A DNA stretch of 64,000 nt, taken from the NCBI GenBank assembly GCA_947165895.1, contig CAMVCB010000009.1, forward strand, positions 26,254-90,253, given 5' to 3'. This DNA comes from an uncultured Treponema sp. (GTDB lineage: Bacteria; Spirochaetota; Spirochaetia; Treponematales; Treponemataceae). Below the pieces are notes generated by a model. It was given only the letters and a program-made list of their open reading frames with translations, was not told the origin of the DNA and ran no database searches. Both the position numbers and the translations under genes were made by a program. Shown here piece after piece: positions 57,202 through 64,000 of this stretch. The stretch's first letter is position 1, and every line of letters starts with the position of its first letter.

Positions 57202-57543
57202 TTAGAAATTACTGCCGTTCCAGCCCCAGTTTGCTGTTCCCCAGTAGGAAACATAAACCGCATTTCCCGGGATTCTCAGTTCTTTCTCAAGGATTTCGCA
57301 TAGTTTTGCAGTCATTTTACCGCTTGCGCCGCCCTCAATGCTTCCGAGAATCTTTACTTCAACATAAGCACCTTTATCAAGCTTCTTTCCGCCAAAGTAG
57401 AGATCCTGTTTATCAACCAGATTAATCATCAGATATGATTCCGGTTTTCCCATTATACTGATGGCCTTTCCAAATTCGGCTTTCAAAACGTCTCTTTTTT
57501 CTACAGGCAACTCCATAGTCACCTTTGCTTCAATCATTGGCAT
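57202..57543 (-). CDS. MIF-family tautomerase
   Basis: This 113-aa protein starts MPMIEAKVTMELPVEKRDVL. Pro2, exposed after Met removal, is the catalytic base of the tautomerase superfamily, and YLMINLVDKQDLYFGG and PGNAVYVSYWGTANWGWNGS match macrophage migration inhibitory factor. Bacterial homologues act as phenylpyruvate-type tautomerases, and some pathogens' copies affect hosts. It is first in a two-gene operon with the esterase. Confidence 0.88.
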   Translation of the reverse strand: MPMIEAKVTMELPVEKRDVLKAEFGKAISIMGKPESYLMINLVDKQDLYFGGKKLDKGAYVEVKILGSIEGGASGKMTAKLCEILEKELRIPGNAVYVSYWGTANWGWNGSNF

Positions 57544-57687
57544 GTGATTTCCTCCAAAAATTTCACAAAAATCCCATAATTATAGCATAAATTCGCACTT
57601 TTCTGATGAAATTTATTTTCAATGCCATTATATGACACCTTTACCAGTTTATAATAGAGTCATAACATCGAAAAAAGGGGTTTTATT

Positions 57688-58026
57688 ATGGAAAACACAA
57701 TTAATGCATTAATCTTCGTAGCAGGAATCCTTGCTGCAGTATACTTTGCAAATTACACAAGAACAGAAGCTTCAGGCAAACGAGAGCAGAAAAGTAATGA
57801 TATTTTTACATTTTGTATGCCTTGCATTACAGCCTTGGCACTCGGCATTCTTTTAATCGATTTTTATTATCTTCCAATCGTAATTACAGCCGCTTTATTT
57901 GCCGGAAGTCTGGCCCTGCTTATCAGCTGGACTTCAGAAGAAAAAGTTCGTCAGAAGTCTAAAAGAGATGCTATTGAAAAGGCCGTAAAAGGTATTATTT
58001 TAATAATTGATGCCCGCATCGCTTGA
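57688..58026 (+). CDS. Small three-helix membrane protein
   Basis: This 112-aa protein has helices at about 8-22, 45-62 and 65-82, then a basic tail ending IILIIDARIA. No family motif is seen. A TATAAT (57650-57655) and an AAAGGGG site precede it. It is a lone gene, divergent from the MIF-type operon. Confidence 0.6.
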   Translation: MENTINALIFVAGILAAVYFANYTRTEASGKREQKSNDIFTFCMPCITALALGILLIDFYYLPIVITAALFAGSLALLISWTSEEKVRQKSKRDAIEKAVKGIILIIDARIA

Positions 58027-58097
58027 AATAGGCTCCCCTTTATATTTTAAAGTAAAATATTTTCAATTTCTATGGTATAATAATGGAGGAGATATTT

Positions 58098-58826
58098 ATG
58101 AGAAAATTTCTTTGTATTTTTATTTCATTTGTTTTTTTCTTTTCTTGCTCAACAGATACTACAAATCCTAATACCAATGATACTAAAACAAATGCAACAT
58201 CTGAAGAAAAAAATACTAATAATAATGAAACTAGCAATAATAAAACTGACAATAATAAAATTAATACAAAAAATACAAGCCAAGATGATACTGTCAGAGT
58301 TTATCTAAAAGCTGGGCCTTGGAATGTTACATATTCAATTATTGATAATGAAGGAAATACCTACAAGGCTGGGAACTTATTAAACAGTGAAATAATAACA
58401 ATTAATCATTTTAAAAAAGGACAATATAACATTCATTTTAAAGTTGGTAGCTATGTTGCCACTTATGATGTTATTAATATTAACAAGAATTGTTCAATTG
58501 ATTTTATAAATTATAATTCAGTAACAGTAACAGAAGATAATACAAACAATAATACTGACATCACAAATAACTCAAACGCAACATATAAAGTATTATTAAA
58601 AGCTCCCAATGGTAGAGTTGTCTATTCAATTATTAATAATGAAGGCGATGCATACAAAGAAGGAACCCTGCTTGTCGGTGAAACTCTAACTATAAATAAT
58701 TTTATTACGGGCGAATATCATATTCAATTCAAGTTAGGAGGCTATGTTCCTGCTTTAAGCATTATTACTATAACTCGAAATTGTACCATTCTGTTTGATA
58801 ATCCAACAAGTATAACTGTTCAATAA
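58098..58826 (+). CDS. Lipoprotein with two tandem repeats
   Basis: This 242-aa protein starts at ATG 58098; the earlier ATG at 58083 overlaps the GGAGGAG site. The leader KFLCIFISFVFFFSC ends at lipobox Cys, then an Asn/Thr-rich spacer. Two repeats of about 75 residues follow: VTYSIIDNEGNTYKAGNLLN...and VVYSIINNEGDAYKEGTLLV..., each ending with a CSIDF or CTILF strand. They are separated by a second NNNTDITNNS spacer. The repeats look like small beta domains of a surface protein; function is unknown. Confidence 0.8.
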   Translation: MRKFLCIFISFVFFFSCSTDTTNPNTNDTKTNATSEEKNTNNNETSNNKTDNNKINTKNTSQDDTVRVYLKAGPWNVTYSIIDNEGNTYKAGNLLNSEIITINHFKKGQYNIHFKVGSYVATYDVININKNCSIDFINYNSVTVTEDNTNNNTDITNNSNATYKVLLKAPNGRVVYSIINNEGDAYKEGTLLVGETLTINNFITGEYHIQFKLGGYVPALSIITITRNCTILFDNPTSITVQ

Positions 58827-58907
58827 TTATTCAAAAAAAAATTAAAGTATTGGTCTCAGTGAAAGTGGTTTATAATTATACTATATAAGGAGTTTTACTG
58901 TATGGAT

Positions 58908-59486
58908 TCAAGTCCGATCAGCTCCAAAGTTTTCAATTCTTTTAAAATACACTCCCCCGTTCTGCTTCAGCCACTTATTACAGCGTTTGTAATCCGGGAA
59001 AATCCGCAGCACTTCATCATAAAACTCTTTTGAGTGATTCATGTGATGGCGGTGAACCAGTTCATGCACCACTACGCTGTCTAGAACTTCAGGCGGCATC
59101 AGCACCAGAAGGCAGTTGAAGTTCAGATTCCCGTCTACAGAACAGCTTCCCCAGCGCGACTTCTGCAGGCGGATAAAAATGCGCTTGTAGGAAATGCCGG
59201 CCATTTTTGCGTAGTAGTCTACCCTTTGCGGAATCACCACCCTAGCCTTTTTCTTGATTTGTCTGAGGTCTTCTTCGGTGAGCGGGCCCATAGAATCAGC
59301 AAGTTCTGACTGCTTTTCAATCTTTTCAAGTTGCTTTGTAATCCAGTCCTTTTTTTCGCGGATAAAGTTTTCTGCCATGAATGTCGGTGTTCCAAGCGGC
59401 ACTTTTACGATGATTTTTCTGTCATCTGCCACCTGGATACTCATTGAGCGTCGTCGGGATTTCTGGATTACGTAGGTTATTTCCAT
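58908..59486 (-). CDS. YgjP-like metallopeptidase (DUF45/WLM)
   Basis: This 192-aa protein has the zinc motif VVHELVHRHHMNHSKEFYDE (HExxH plus downstream His) and the family N-terminus VIQKSRRRSMSIQVADDRK. Its full length matches YgjP/M48-type proteins, frequently encoded near R-M systems. The role is not settled. A plus-strand promoter and ribosome site with ATG (58902) lies over its 3' end. Confidence 0.88.
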   Translation of the reverse strand: MEITYVIQKSRRRSMSIQVADDRKIIVKVPLGTPTFMAENFIREKKDWITKQLEKIEKQSELADSMGPLTEEDLRQIKKKARVVIPQRVDYYAKMAGISYKRIFIRLQKSRWGSCSVDGNLNFNCLLVLMPPEVLDSVVVHELVHRHHMNHSKEFYDEVLRIFPDYKRCNKWLKQNGGVYFKRIENFGADRT

Positions 59487-59498
59487 TTTAAGAATTTC

Positions 59499-59675
59499 TT
59501 ACTTCCTCAGATTCAAAATCACCACTGCCGCCAGAGTGATGCGGATTGAAGCAATCTGAATAGCACTGAAGCCGAAGGTCCCCAGCTCCCGCACAAAAAT
59601 GCCCATGCTCCCCCTGAAACATCCCGCAAGAATGATAAGTACAATTCCCAATTTTGAACTTTTTGAATTCTCCAT
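59499..59675 (-). pseudogene. Truncated EamA/DMT gene start
   Basis: Only 58 residues remain, starting MENSKSSKLGIVLIILAGCF and ending RITLAAVVILNLRK at a stop. They match the first helix pair of a roughly 300-aa EamA protein. The rest has been replaced by the peptidase gene. Confidence 0.65.
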
Positions 59676-59726
59676 TTTTGTTTCCTTAATAGAGATGAAG
59701 CAGAAAAAATGTGTAATAGGAAAAGA

Positions 59727-60029
59727 TTAACAATAATAAGAAATCTTTCCGAAAAACTTTTTCCATTTTTCGATAATTTCAGAACTTCGGGCTTCCAAAA
59801 TCTTCATGATATTATTTAGAACATGACTCGGAATATTAGAATTATTGTTCTCGAGATAACAACCACCAGACTTTGTAATCCAGATTTTTGTTGCGTTGTT
59901 TACAGGCTTGCCTTGTGCAACATGAACATGAATTGGTTCAAGAGGTTCATTTTCATCTGCCCAGAAATATACCCAGTAAGAACCAATCTTAAAAACCTGA
60001 GGCATTTTCGAAACCACCTTTCTGGGCAA
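59727..60029 (-). CDS. DUF4160 protein
   Basis: This 100-aa protein has the DUF4160 signature MPQVFKIGSYWVYFWADENE, then EPIHVHVAQGKP and KIWITKSGGCYLENNNSNIP. These proteins usually occur in two-gene modules with a DUF2442-type partner and are suspected TA-like elements. It overlaps the upstream gene by 41 bases. Confidence 0.8.
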   Translation of the reverse strand: MPRKVVSKMPQVFKIGSYWVYFWADENEPLEPIHVHVAQGKPVNNATKIWITKSGGCYLENNNSNIPSHVLNNIMKILEARSSEIIEKWKKFFGKISYYC

Positions 60030-60261
60030 AATCCAAAATTAAATGAGCTGTTGATTCTATTATTTCCTGATATTTTTTTATTTCATCATCGGTAAAGCCG
60101 TTTATATTTTTCCATTCGTAGCCGGGAATAAAACAAGATGCGTTATGAAAACAGTCTTTTTCATCTGGTTTTTCGATATAAACTTCTACTTTTCCATCTG
60201 GAAGCATTTCTGAGTGTACAATTTCTGTTTCATCATCTAATGTAAGAAAAGGATATTTCAT
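59989..60261 (-). CDS. DUF4160 partner protein, 90 aa
   Basis: This 90-aa acidic protein has an N-terminal beta segment (YPFLTLDDETEIVHSEMLPD, KVEVYIEKPDEKDCF) and a helical C-terminus. It is placed as the usual first gene of DUF4160 modules. The 41-base overlap indicates tight coupling. Antitoxin-like behaviour is a guess from architecture. Confidence 0.65.
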   Translation of the reverse strand: MKYPFLTLDDETEIVHSEMLPDGKVEVYIEKPDEKDCFHNASCFIPGYEWKNINGFTDDEIKKYQEIIESTAHLILDFAQKGGFENASGF

Positions 60262-60407
60262 ATACTTGCCTCCTCTTGATAATTATAACACGGGAACTTA
60301 ATAGAGTCATTAGCAATGTCCCTGAGTTCCTTGCGAAAAAAATCATATTACAGGCAAAATTTAGGACAATTTCGAAGAATTTTGATAATATAAAAAAAGA
60401 GGTTCAT

Positions 60408-60929
60408 ATGTCATTCAAAAATTTTGTAGATCTTGCTACATCCCGCTATTCAGTAAGAAACTTTTTAAATAAGAAAGTTCCAGAATCTGAAATTCAGAAA
60501 ATCCTTCATGCTGGTTTAATCGCTCCAACTGGTTGTAACAATCAACCTCAGAGAATTATTGTTGTAAATAGTGAAGAAGGTTTGGCAAAAATTAAAGAAT
60601 GTACACGATGTCATTTTGATGCACCTCTTGTTTTTATCATCAGCTATAACAAAGATGAATGCTGGAAACGTCCTTATGATGGAAAACTTTCTGGAGATAT
60701 CGATGCCAGTATCGTAACTACACATATGATCTTGCAGGCAGCTGAACTTGGAATCGGATCCTGCTGGGTAATGCACTACAGGCCAGAAGTTCTTAAAGAA
60801 AAATTCAATCTTCCTGATAATCTTGAATCAACCGCACTTTTAGTTATGGGTTATCCGTCAGAAGATTCAAAACCGGCACCTGCTCATGAAACCTCACGTC
60901 CACAAGATGAAATTGTTCAGTGGGTGTAA
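60408..60929 (+). CDS. Nitroreductase-family protein
   Basis: This 173-aa protein starts at ATG 60408 after AAAGAGG. FMN-binding residues are at SRYSVRNFLNKKVPES, APTGCNNQPQR and AAELGIGSCWVMHY. It is the short NADH-dependent type that acts as a dimer. The substrate is open; ferredoxin- or FMN-linked reduction fits the surrounding anaerobic theme. Its product converges with the DUF3795 gene. Confidence 0.88.
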   Translation: MSFKNFVDLATSRYSVRNFLNKKVPESEIQKILHAGLIAPTGCNNQPQRIIVVNSEEGLAKIKECTRCHFDAPLVFIISYNKDECWKRPYDGKLSGDIDASIVTTHMILQAAELGIGSCWVMHYRPEVLKEKFNLPDNLESTALLVMGYPSEDSKPAPAHETSRPQDEIVQWV

Positions 60930-60933
60930 AGTT

Positions 60934-61332
60934 TTAGTTGATGATTTCCTTTAGATTCTTTTCTTTTTCAAAGAAGGCTTTCTTAAGTTGTTTATATTCT
61001 TCATCAGTACAAACTTTACGGCATATCGGTTCAAAGGATTTTGTAACTTCAAAGCATTCCTTTATATTGGCACAAGGATAATCTGAACACTCTGCACATG
61101 TTCTTATATCCTTTTCTTCGCAGCATTTTACTACACGATAGCGGCACCAGTTTTCCGGCTTACAGCCTGAACATGATATTTCTTCTTTTGTTACAACATG
61201 GTCGCGGTAGCCAATTTTCATCCATAATTCGGCCGTATGTTTCAGTTCTTCATCTGTTTTTTCGTATGGATGCTTAATATATCTTGGACATGCAGAGCAG
61301 TCATTTCCGCAGGCAGCGATTACTTTTTCCAT
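60934..61332 (-). CDS. DUF3795 cysteine-rich protein
   Basis: This 132-aa protein has the Cys pattern CGNDCSACPRYIKHP, ISCSGCKPENWCRYRVVKCC and CAECSDYPCANIKECF, typical of DUF3795. It probably binds a metal or Fe-S cluster. Function is unknown. It is co-directional with the S24 gene, 5 bases downstream of its end. Confidence 0.82.
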   Translation of the reverse strand: MEKVIAACGNDCSACPRYIKHPYEKTDEELKHTAELWMKIGYRDHVVTKEEISCSGCKPENWCRYRVVKCCEEKDIRTCAECSDYPCANIKECFEVTKSFEPICRKVCTDEEYKQLKKAFFEKEKNLKEIIN

Positions 61333-61337
61333 GCATC

Positions 61338-61943
61338 CTACCCCTGAACCTTATGCATAACGTATCGCACCTTCCCTATTACACGGAAATCCTGGCTTTC
61401 GTCGCCTTCGGTCATTTCTTTGTATTTTGAATTATCGGAAATGATTCGGATACAATCTTTATCCCGCTGAAGGCGTTTTACAAAGGCAGCTCCCCTGTAG
61501 TTGATAGCATAGATTCCGTCTGTGCCGTCGTAACCGAAGTTATCGTAAAGGATGATGTCGTTGTCAAAAAGGGTCGGCTCCATGGAGTCACCACGTACAT
61601 AGGATACACACATATTTTCCCGGTATTTTTTCAGATGGGAAGGAATCACAACGTAATCAATAATATCAGCCGAATCCGGAAGCTTCTGGCCTCGACCTGC
61701 AGAAAAGGCCTGCTCATAAACGGGGATGTTGATTACATCTTCCGTCAGACGGTCAGGATAAATTTTGAACAGTTCCATCGTCATTCCAAAAGATTCGATG
61801 ATTCTGGTTCCGTCATCTATATAGGAAAGGCATTTACCAAAGACGGATGGCAGATGAAGCGGGAGTTTTTGAGCCCGTGTGTAACGACGGATATTCTTGT
61901 GGTGCCGGGGGTAAGATAGTACAAAATGTTGTAAGAACAACAT
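61338..61943 (-). CDS. S24-family peptidase-like repressor with degenerate HTH
   Basis: In this 201-aa protein the C-terminal half is a clear LexA/S24 domain, with the catalytic Ser in VRGDSMEPTLFDNDIILYDN and Lys in GAAFVKRLQ. The N-terminal part (HKNIRRYTRAQKLPLHLPSV) recalls an XRE HTH but appears shortened, so DNA binding may be lost. The start overlaps a Crp/Fnr-like operator at 61928-61941. Confidence 0.7.
   Translation of the reverse strand: MLFLQHFVLSYPRHHKNIRRYTRAQKLPLHLPSVFGKCLSYIDDGTRIIESFGMTMELFKIYPDRLTEDVINIPVYEQAFSAGRGQKLPDSADIIDYVVIPSHLKKYRENMCVSYVRGDSMEPTLFDNDIILYDNFGYDGTDGIYAINYRGAAFVKRLQRDKDCIRIISDNSKYKEMTEGDESQDFRVIGKVRYVMHKVQG
61928..61941. promoter_or_regulatory. Crp/Fnr-like operator
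   Basis: GTTGTAAGAACAAC matches the motif GTTGTTTTAACAAC at 63585-63598 in both half-sites. It lies upstream of the DUF1858 gene. Confidence 0.5.
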
Positions 61944-62000
61944 AAAATCTTTGTGAAATTTTGTAAGTTATAACTAACAAAATATAGAGAGGTATAACTT

Positions 62001-62561
62001 ATGATTACAATTAAAATAAACACAAAAACAAAACTTTCAGAATTAATCAAAACATATCCACAACTCCGTAGCCGTCTTTCGGAAGTAAATCCTAAGTTTA
62101 AGATGCTTTCTTCTCCAATGGGAAATATAATGATTCCAAAAACGACTGTTGCAGATATGATTGAACGCAGTGGAATGTCAGAAGAAGACTTAATAAAAGG
62201 AATTTCAGATCTTATTGCAGATATTGAATCTTCGGGCAAAATAAATAATGAACCTGAATGGCTTTCTCAAAACTCTTCTTTCAAAGAGATGGATGTAAGA
62301 AATGCACAGGGAAACTTCTTTCCTGCTTTAAGAGAACAGGCTGCAAAAATGCAGACTGGCGAAGGTCTTGAAATAATACAGAAGTTTGAACCACTTCCCT
62401 TATATGAAGTGATGTATGGGCTTGGTTTTGAGCGTCTTACAAAGCAGCTTTCTGAAAATGAATGGCACGTATATTTTTATCGAACAAAAATAGATGAAAA
62501 AGGAATGGATATTCCTTTCCGTCCGGCAGCACTTCTTAATTTTCCGATGATTGATGAATAG
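62001..62561 (+). CDS. DUF1858/DUF2249 domain protein
   Basis: In this 186-aa protein residues 1-70 form DUF1858 (KTKLSELIKTYPQLRSRLSE, KTTVADMIERSGMSEEDLIK). Residues about 90-170 resemble DUF2249 (KEMDVRNAQGNFFPALREQA, EVMYGLGFERLTKQLSENEW). Such proteins go with hybrid-cluster or nitric-oxide-responsive genes under Crp/Fnr regulators. A TAG ends it, but family-like coding continues in the same frame beyond, so the present end may be a nonsense mutation. Confidence 0.78.
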   Translation: MITIKINTKTKLSELIKTYPQLRSRLSEVNPKFKMLSSPMGNIMIPKTTVADMIERSGMSEEDLIKGISDLIADIESSGKINNEPEWLSQNSSFKEMDVRNAQGNFFPALREQAAKMQTGEGLEIIQKFEPLPLYEVMYGLGFERLTKQLSENEWHVYFYRTKIDEKGMDIPFRPAALLNFPMIDE

Positions 62562-62928
62562 CTGGGAAATGTAGCCGTAAATTTTTGGGACCTTACATGG
62601 AATAATAAAAAGCGTTATCTTCCTTATGAAACCAGACTTTTATTATCTCTTACAAATGCTGTAGGAGCTGGAAGAATGCGTCAGGCAACACGAGAACTTG
62701 TAAAAGCATACATTCATGGAATAGATAGTCAGGCACTGGATGATGTTTTTGAACTTCTTGTCTGGAATCAGGGAATCGGATTTTTTGCTTCAGAAATTGG
62801 ACCATCAACTTTATTCAAAGCTTATAAGCATATAAAAAACAGAGAAAAAAAATGGTATTGAACGTGAAAAAATCTGTTCTGAACTTATGGAAAAATTTGG
62901 TGAATCTAATCCAGATGTAAAAGTCTAA
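62562..62928 (+). pseudogene. CMD-like continuation after TAG, with frameshift
   Basis: After the amber codon the same frame runs NFWDLTWNNKKRYLPYETRL, ELVKAYIHGIDSQALDDVFE, to KNREKKWY and a stop. A shift at the run of eight A residues (62843-62850) lets another frame continue IEREKICSELMEKFGESNPD to 62928. The domain recalls carboxymuconolactone-decarboxylase-type helices. Either two lesions broke one gene or a separate gene lost its start. Confidence 0.6.
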
Positions 62929-63562
62929 AATGATTTTTCCAGTAATCAATAAGGCCGTCAGCTTTCATTTTGCTGAGTTCGGCACTTAAAGCAGAACGGT
63001 CTACCTGTAAATAATCTGCAAGTTGCTGCCTGTCATAAGGAATATCAAATTCTGCATGAGGGCTTTTTGCAGGAAGGCAGGATGAAAGATATGCCAGAAG
63101 TCTTCCTCTGATTGTCTTTGCATTTGTATGAAATATACGCTGTGAAAGATGAAGATTCTTATTCACGCTAATCTGCAGAATATTTTTAATCAGAACCGAA
63201 TTAATTTTATTGTTGCTGTGAAGAAAAATGTTCCTGGGTTTTATCATCATAATCTTAGAATCTTCAACAGCAACAACATCTACCATCAAAGGTTTGCCTG
63301 TTAAGGCATAAGTCTCTCCGAAAACCTTTCCGCTTCCAAGATTATCAATAATAGTTTTATTTCCCCAATAATCTGTGCTTTCTATTTGAATTCGTCCTTC
63401 AAGTACAAAACCCATTACTTCTGTTATGCGTCCTGAATTAAAAATACACTCCCCTTTCTTTAGAGCCTTTTCTGAACTTTCAAAAAGCTTTAAGGCCTCT
63501 GGCAGGTTTTCTTCACCAAGGCCTGTAAAAAGAGGATGTTTAATCAGCTCCGGAATATTCAT
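62906..63562 (-). CDS. Crp/Fnr-family transcriptional regulator
   Basis: This 218-aa protein has a cNMP-like sensor barrel (FNSGRITEVMGFVLEGRIQI, GSGKVFGETYALTG) and an HTH: YDRQQLADYLQVDRSALSAE. No N-terminal Fe-S cysteine set is seen, so it is not a classical Fnr; nitric-oxide- or heme-type sensing remains possible. It is divergent from the ferredoxin gene across the GTTGT-N4-ACAAC box. Confidence 0.88.
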   Translation of the reverse strand: MNIPELIKHPLFTGLGEENLPEALKLFESSEKALKKGECIFNSGRITEVMGFVLEGRIQIESTDYWGNKTIIDNLGSGKVFGETYALTGKPLMVDVVAVEDSKIMMIKPRNIFLHSNNKINSVLIKNILQISVNKNLHLSQRIFHTNAKTIRGRLLAYLSSCLPAKSPHAEFDIPYDRQQLADYLQVDRSALSAELSKMKADGLIDYWKNHFRLLHLD

Positions 63563-63584
63563 ATTTTCAGTTTATTTGATTTTT

Positions 63585-63598
63585 GTTGTTTTAACAAC
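63585..63598. promoter_or_regulatory. Crp/Fnr-like operator between regulator and ferredoxin
   Basis: GTTGTTTTAACAAC lies in the intergenic region between the divergent genes and matches the copy at 61928-61941. Confidence 0.55.
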
Positions 63599-63659
63599 AT
63601 TCTTTTTCACTCCCCGCTGGTAAATTAAAACCGTAAAAAAGATTAAATCGAGGTTAATT

Positions 63660-64000
63660 ATGATTAGAAAGATTGTTAAGATTGATGAAGAAAAATGCAC
63701 CGGCTGTGGTTTATGTGCTTCTGCCTGCCACGAAAATGCAATTGTTATGGAAAATGGAAAGGCTCATCTTTTACGTGATGATTTTTGTGATGGTTTTGGA
63801 GACTGTCTTCCAGCTTGCCCTGCAGGTGCAATTACAATTGAAGAGAGGGAAAGTGCAGAATATAATCCGCAGGCAGTTGAAATGCGAAAGCAGAATCTCA
63901 TGCAACAGCACTCGGAAAGTTCTATGCCACATCACCATTCTGGCAGCTGCCCTGGAAGTGCAATGCATACGTTTAATCGGGCTCAGACCTCATGTGACTC
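63660..64000 (+). CDS. 2[4Fe-4S] ferredoxin-type protein, 3' partial
   Basis: The first 113 codons are in the window. They contain CTGCGLCASACHENAI and CDGFGDCLPACPAGAI, two four-cysteine cluster motifs. A His/Ser-rich stretch follows (MPHHHSGSCPGSAMHT). The gene runs past the window end. GAGG precedes ATG 63660. It is likely controlled by the divergent Crp/Fnr protein. Confidence 0.82.
   Translation, partial: MIRKIVKIDEEKCTGCGLCASACHENAIVMENGKAHLLRDDFCDGFGDCLPACPAGAITIEERESAEYNPQAVEMRKQNLMQQHSESSMPHHHSGSCPGSAMHTFNRAQTSCD

Noticed and set aside
1..64000. tRNA or rRNA genes
   Set aside because: I looked through the intergenic regions and saw no cloverleaf or conserved rRNA segments.

Overview
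The window most resembles the chromosome of a host-associated spirochaete, probably a gut or rumen Treponema. This is inferred from the protein repertoire (a BspA/InlB-repeat surface protein, short lipoproteins, DUF4491/DUF4405 membrane proteins), moderate to low GC content and many interspersed hairpin repeats. No rRNA, tRNA or taxonomic marker gene is present, so the assignment is tentative. No CRISPR array or integrase was seen. The region is accessory in character: many small operons, R-M and toxin-antitoxin modules, at least ten gene fragments, and a mosaic repeat family whose ends read GCGTTAGG / GGGCGTT.

Layout: 1-8.1 kb holds a surface protein, a TetR regulator, a Na/Pi cotransporter fused to PhoU-like and OmpR-type DNA-binding domains (2837-4810), a DUF2798 membrane protein, a double-glycine (Nif11-like) precursor candidate and a toxin-antitoxin pair. 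8.2-18.4 kb holds a Vat-like acetyltransferase, a DUF1697 pseudogene, a NarX/NarL-type two-component operon, a zinc-ribbon/SPFH operon, YbaK and an Rrf2 regulator. 18.4-24.8 kb is a type III R-M island with an XRE regulator and a RelBE/DinJ-YafQ pair, flanked by 31-bp direct repeats that appear to split the Rrf2 gene from a metallo-beta-lactamase-fold gene. 26.6-33 kb holds a SirTM-type sirtuin and its usual partner macrodomain, separated by an AAA ATPase gene and a BcgI-like R-M pair.

33.5-46.7 kb is a long, mostly minus-strand cluster of redox proteins. Families normally found in the cytoplasm (flavodoxins, aldo/keto reductase, DUF362, cyclophilin-like protein) carry N-terminal signal peptides here. 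They sit with a DUF4405 cytochrome b-like membrane protein, DUF4491, a decarboxylase-cupin protein and an alpha/beta hydrolase, with a divergent TetR gene at one end. The layout suggests an extracytoplasmic flavin redox system fed from the membrane. 46.8-49 kb is an ArsR/permease/thioredoxin/C_GCAxxG operon, followed by a MATE exporter behind a structured leader resembling the guanidine-IV (mepA) riboswitch.

50.5-64 kb mixes a PNPOx/EamA pair behind another terminator-containing leader RNA, a methyltransferase, lipoproteins, a YiiX-like hydrolase, a second MATE exporter, a MIF-family tautomerase, a YgjP-like peptidase, a nitroreductase, and a Crp/Fnr regulator divergent from a ferredoxin gene that runs off the window. 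A GTTGT-N4-ACAAC motif links that regulator to a DUF1858/DUF2249 gene. Several promoters have a -10 box only about 6-7 nt before the ATG, suggesting leaderless transcripts.
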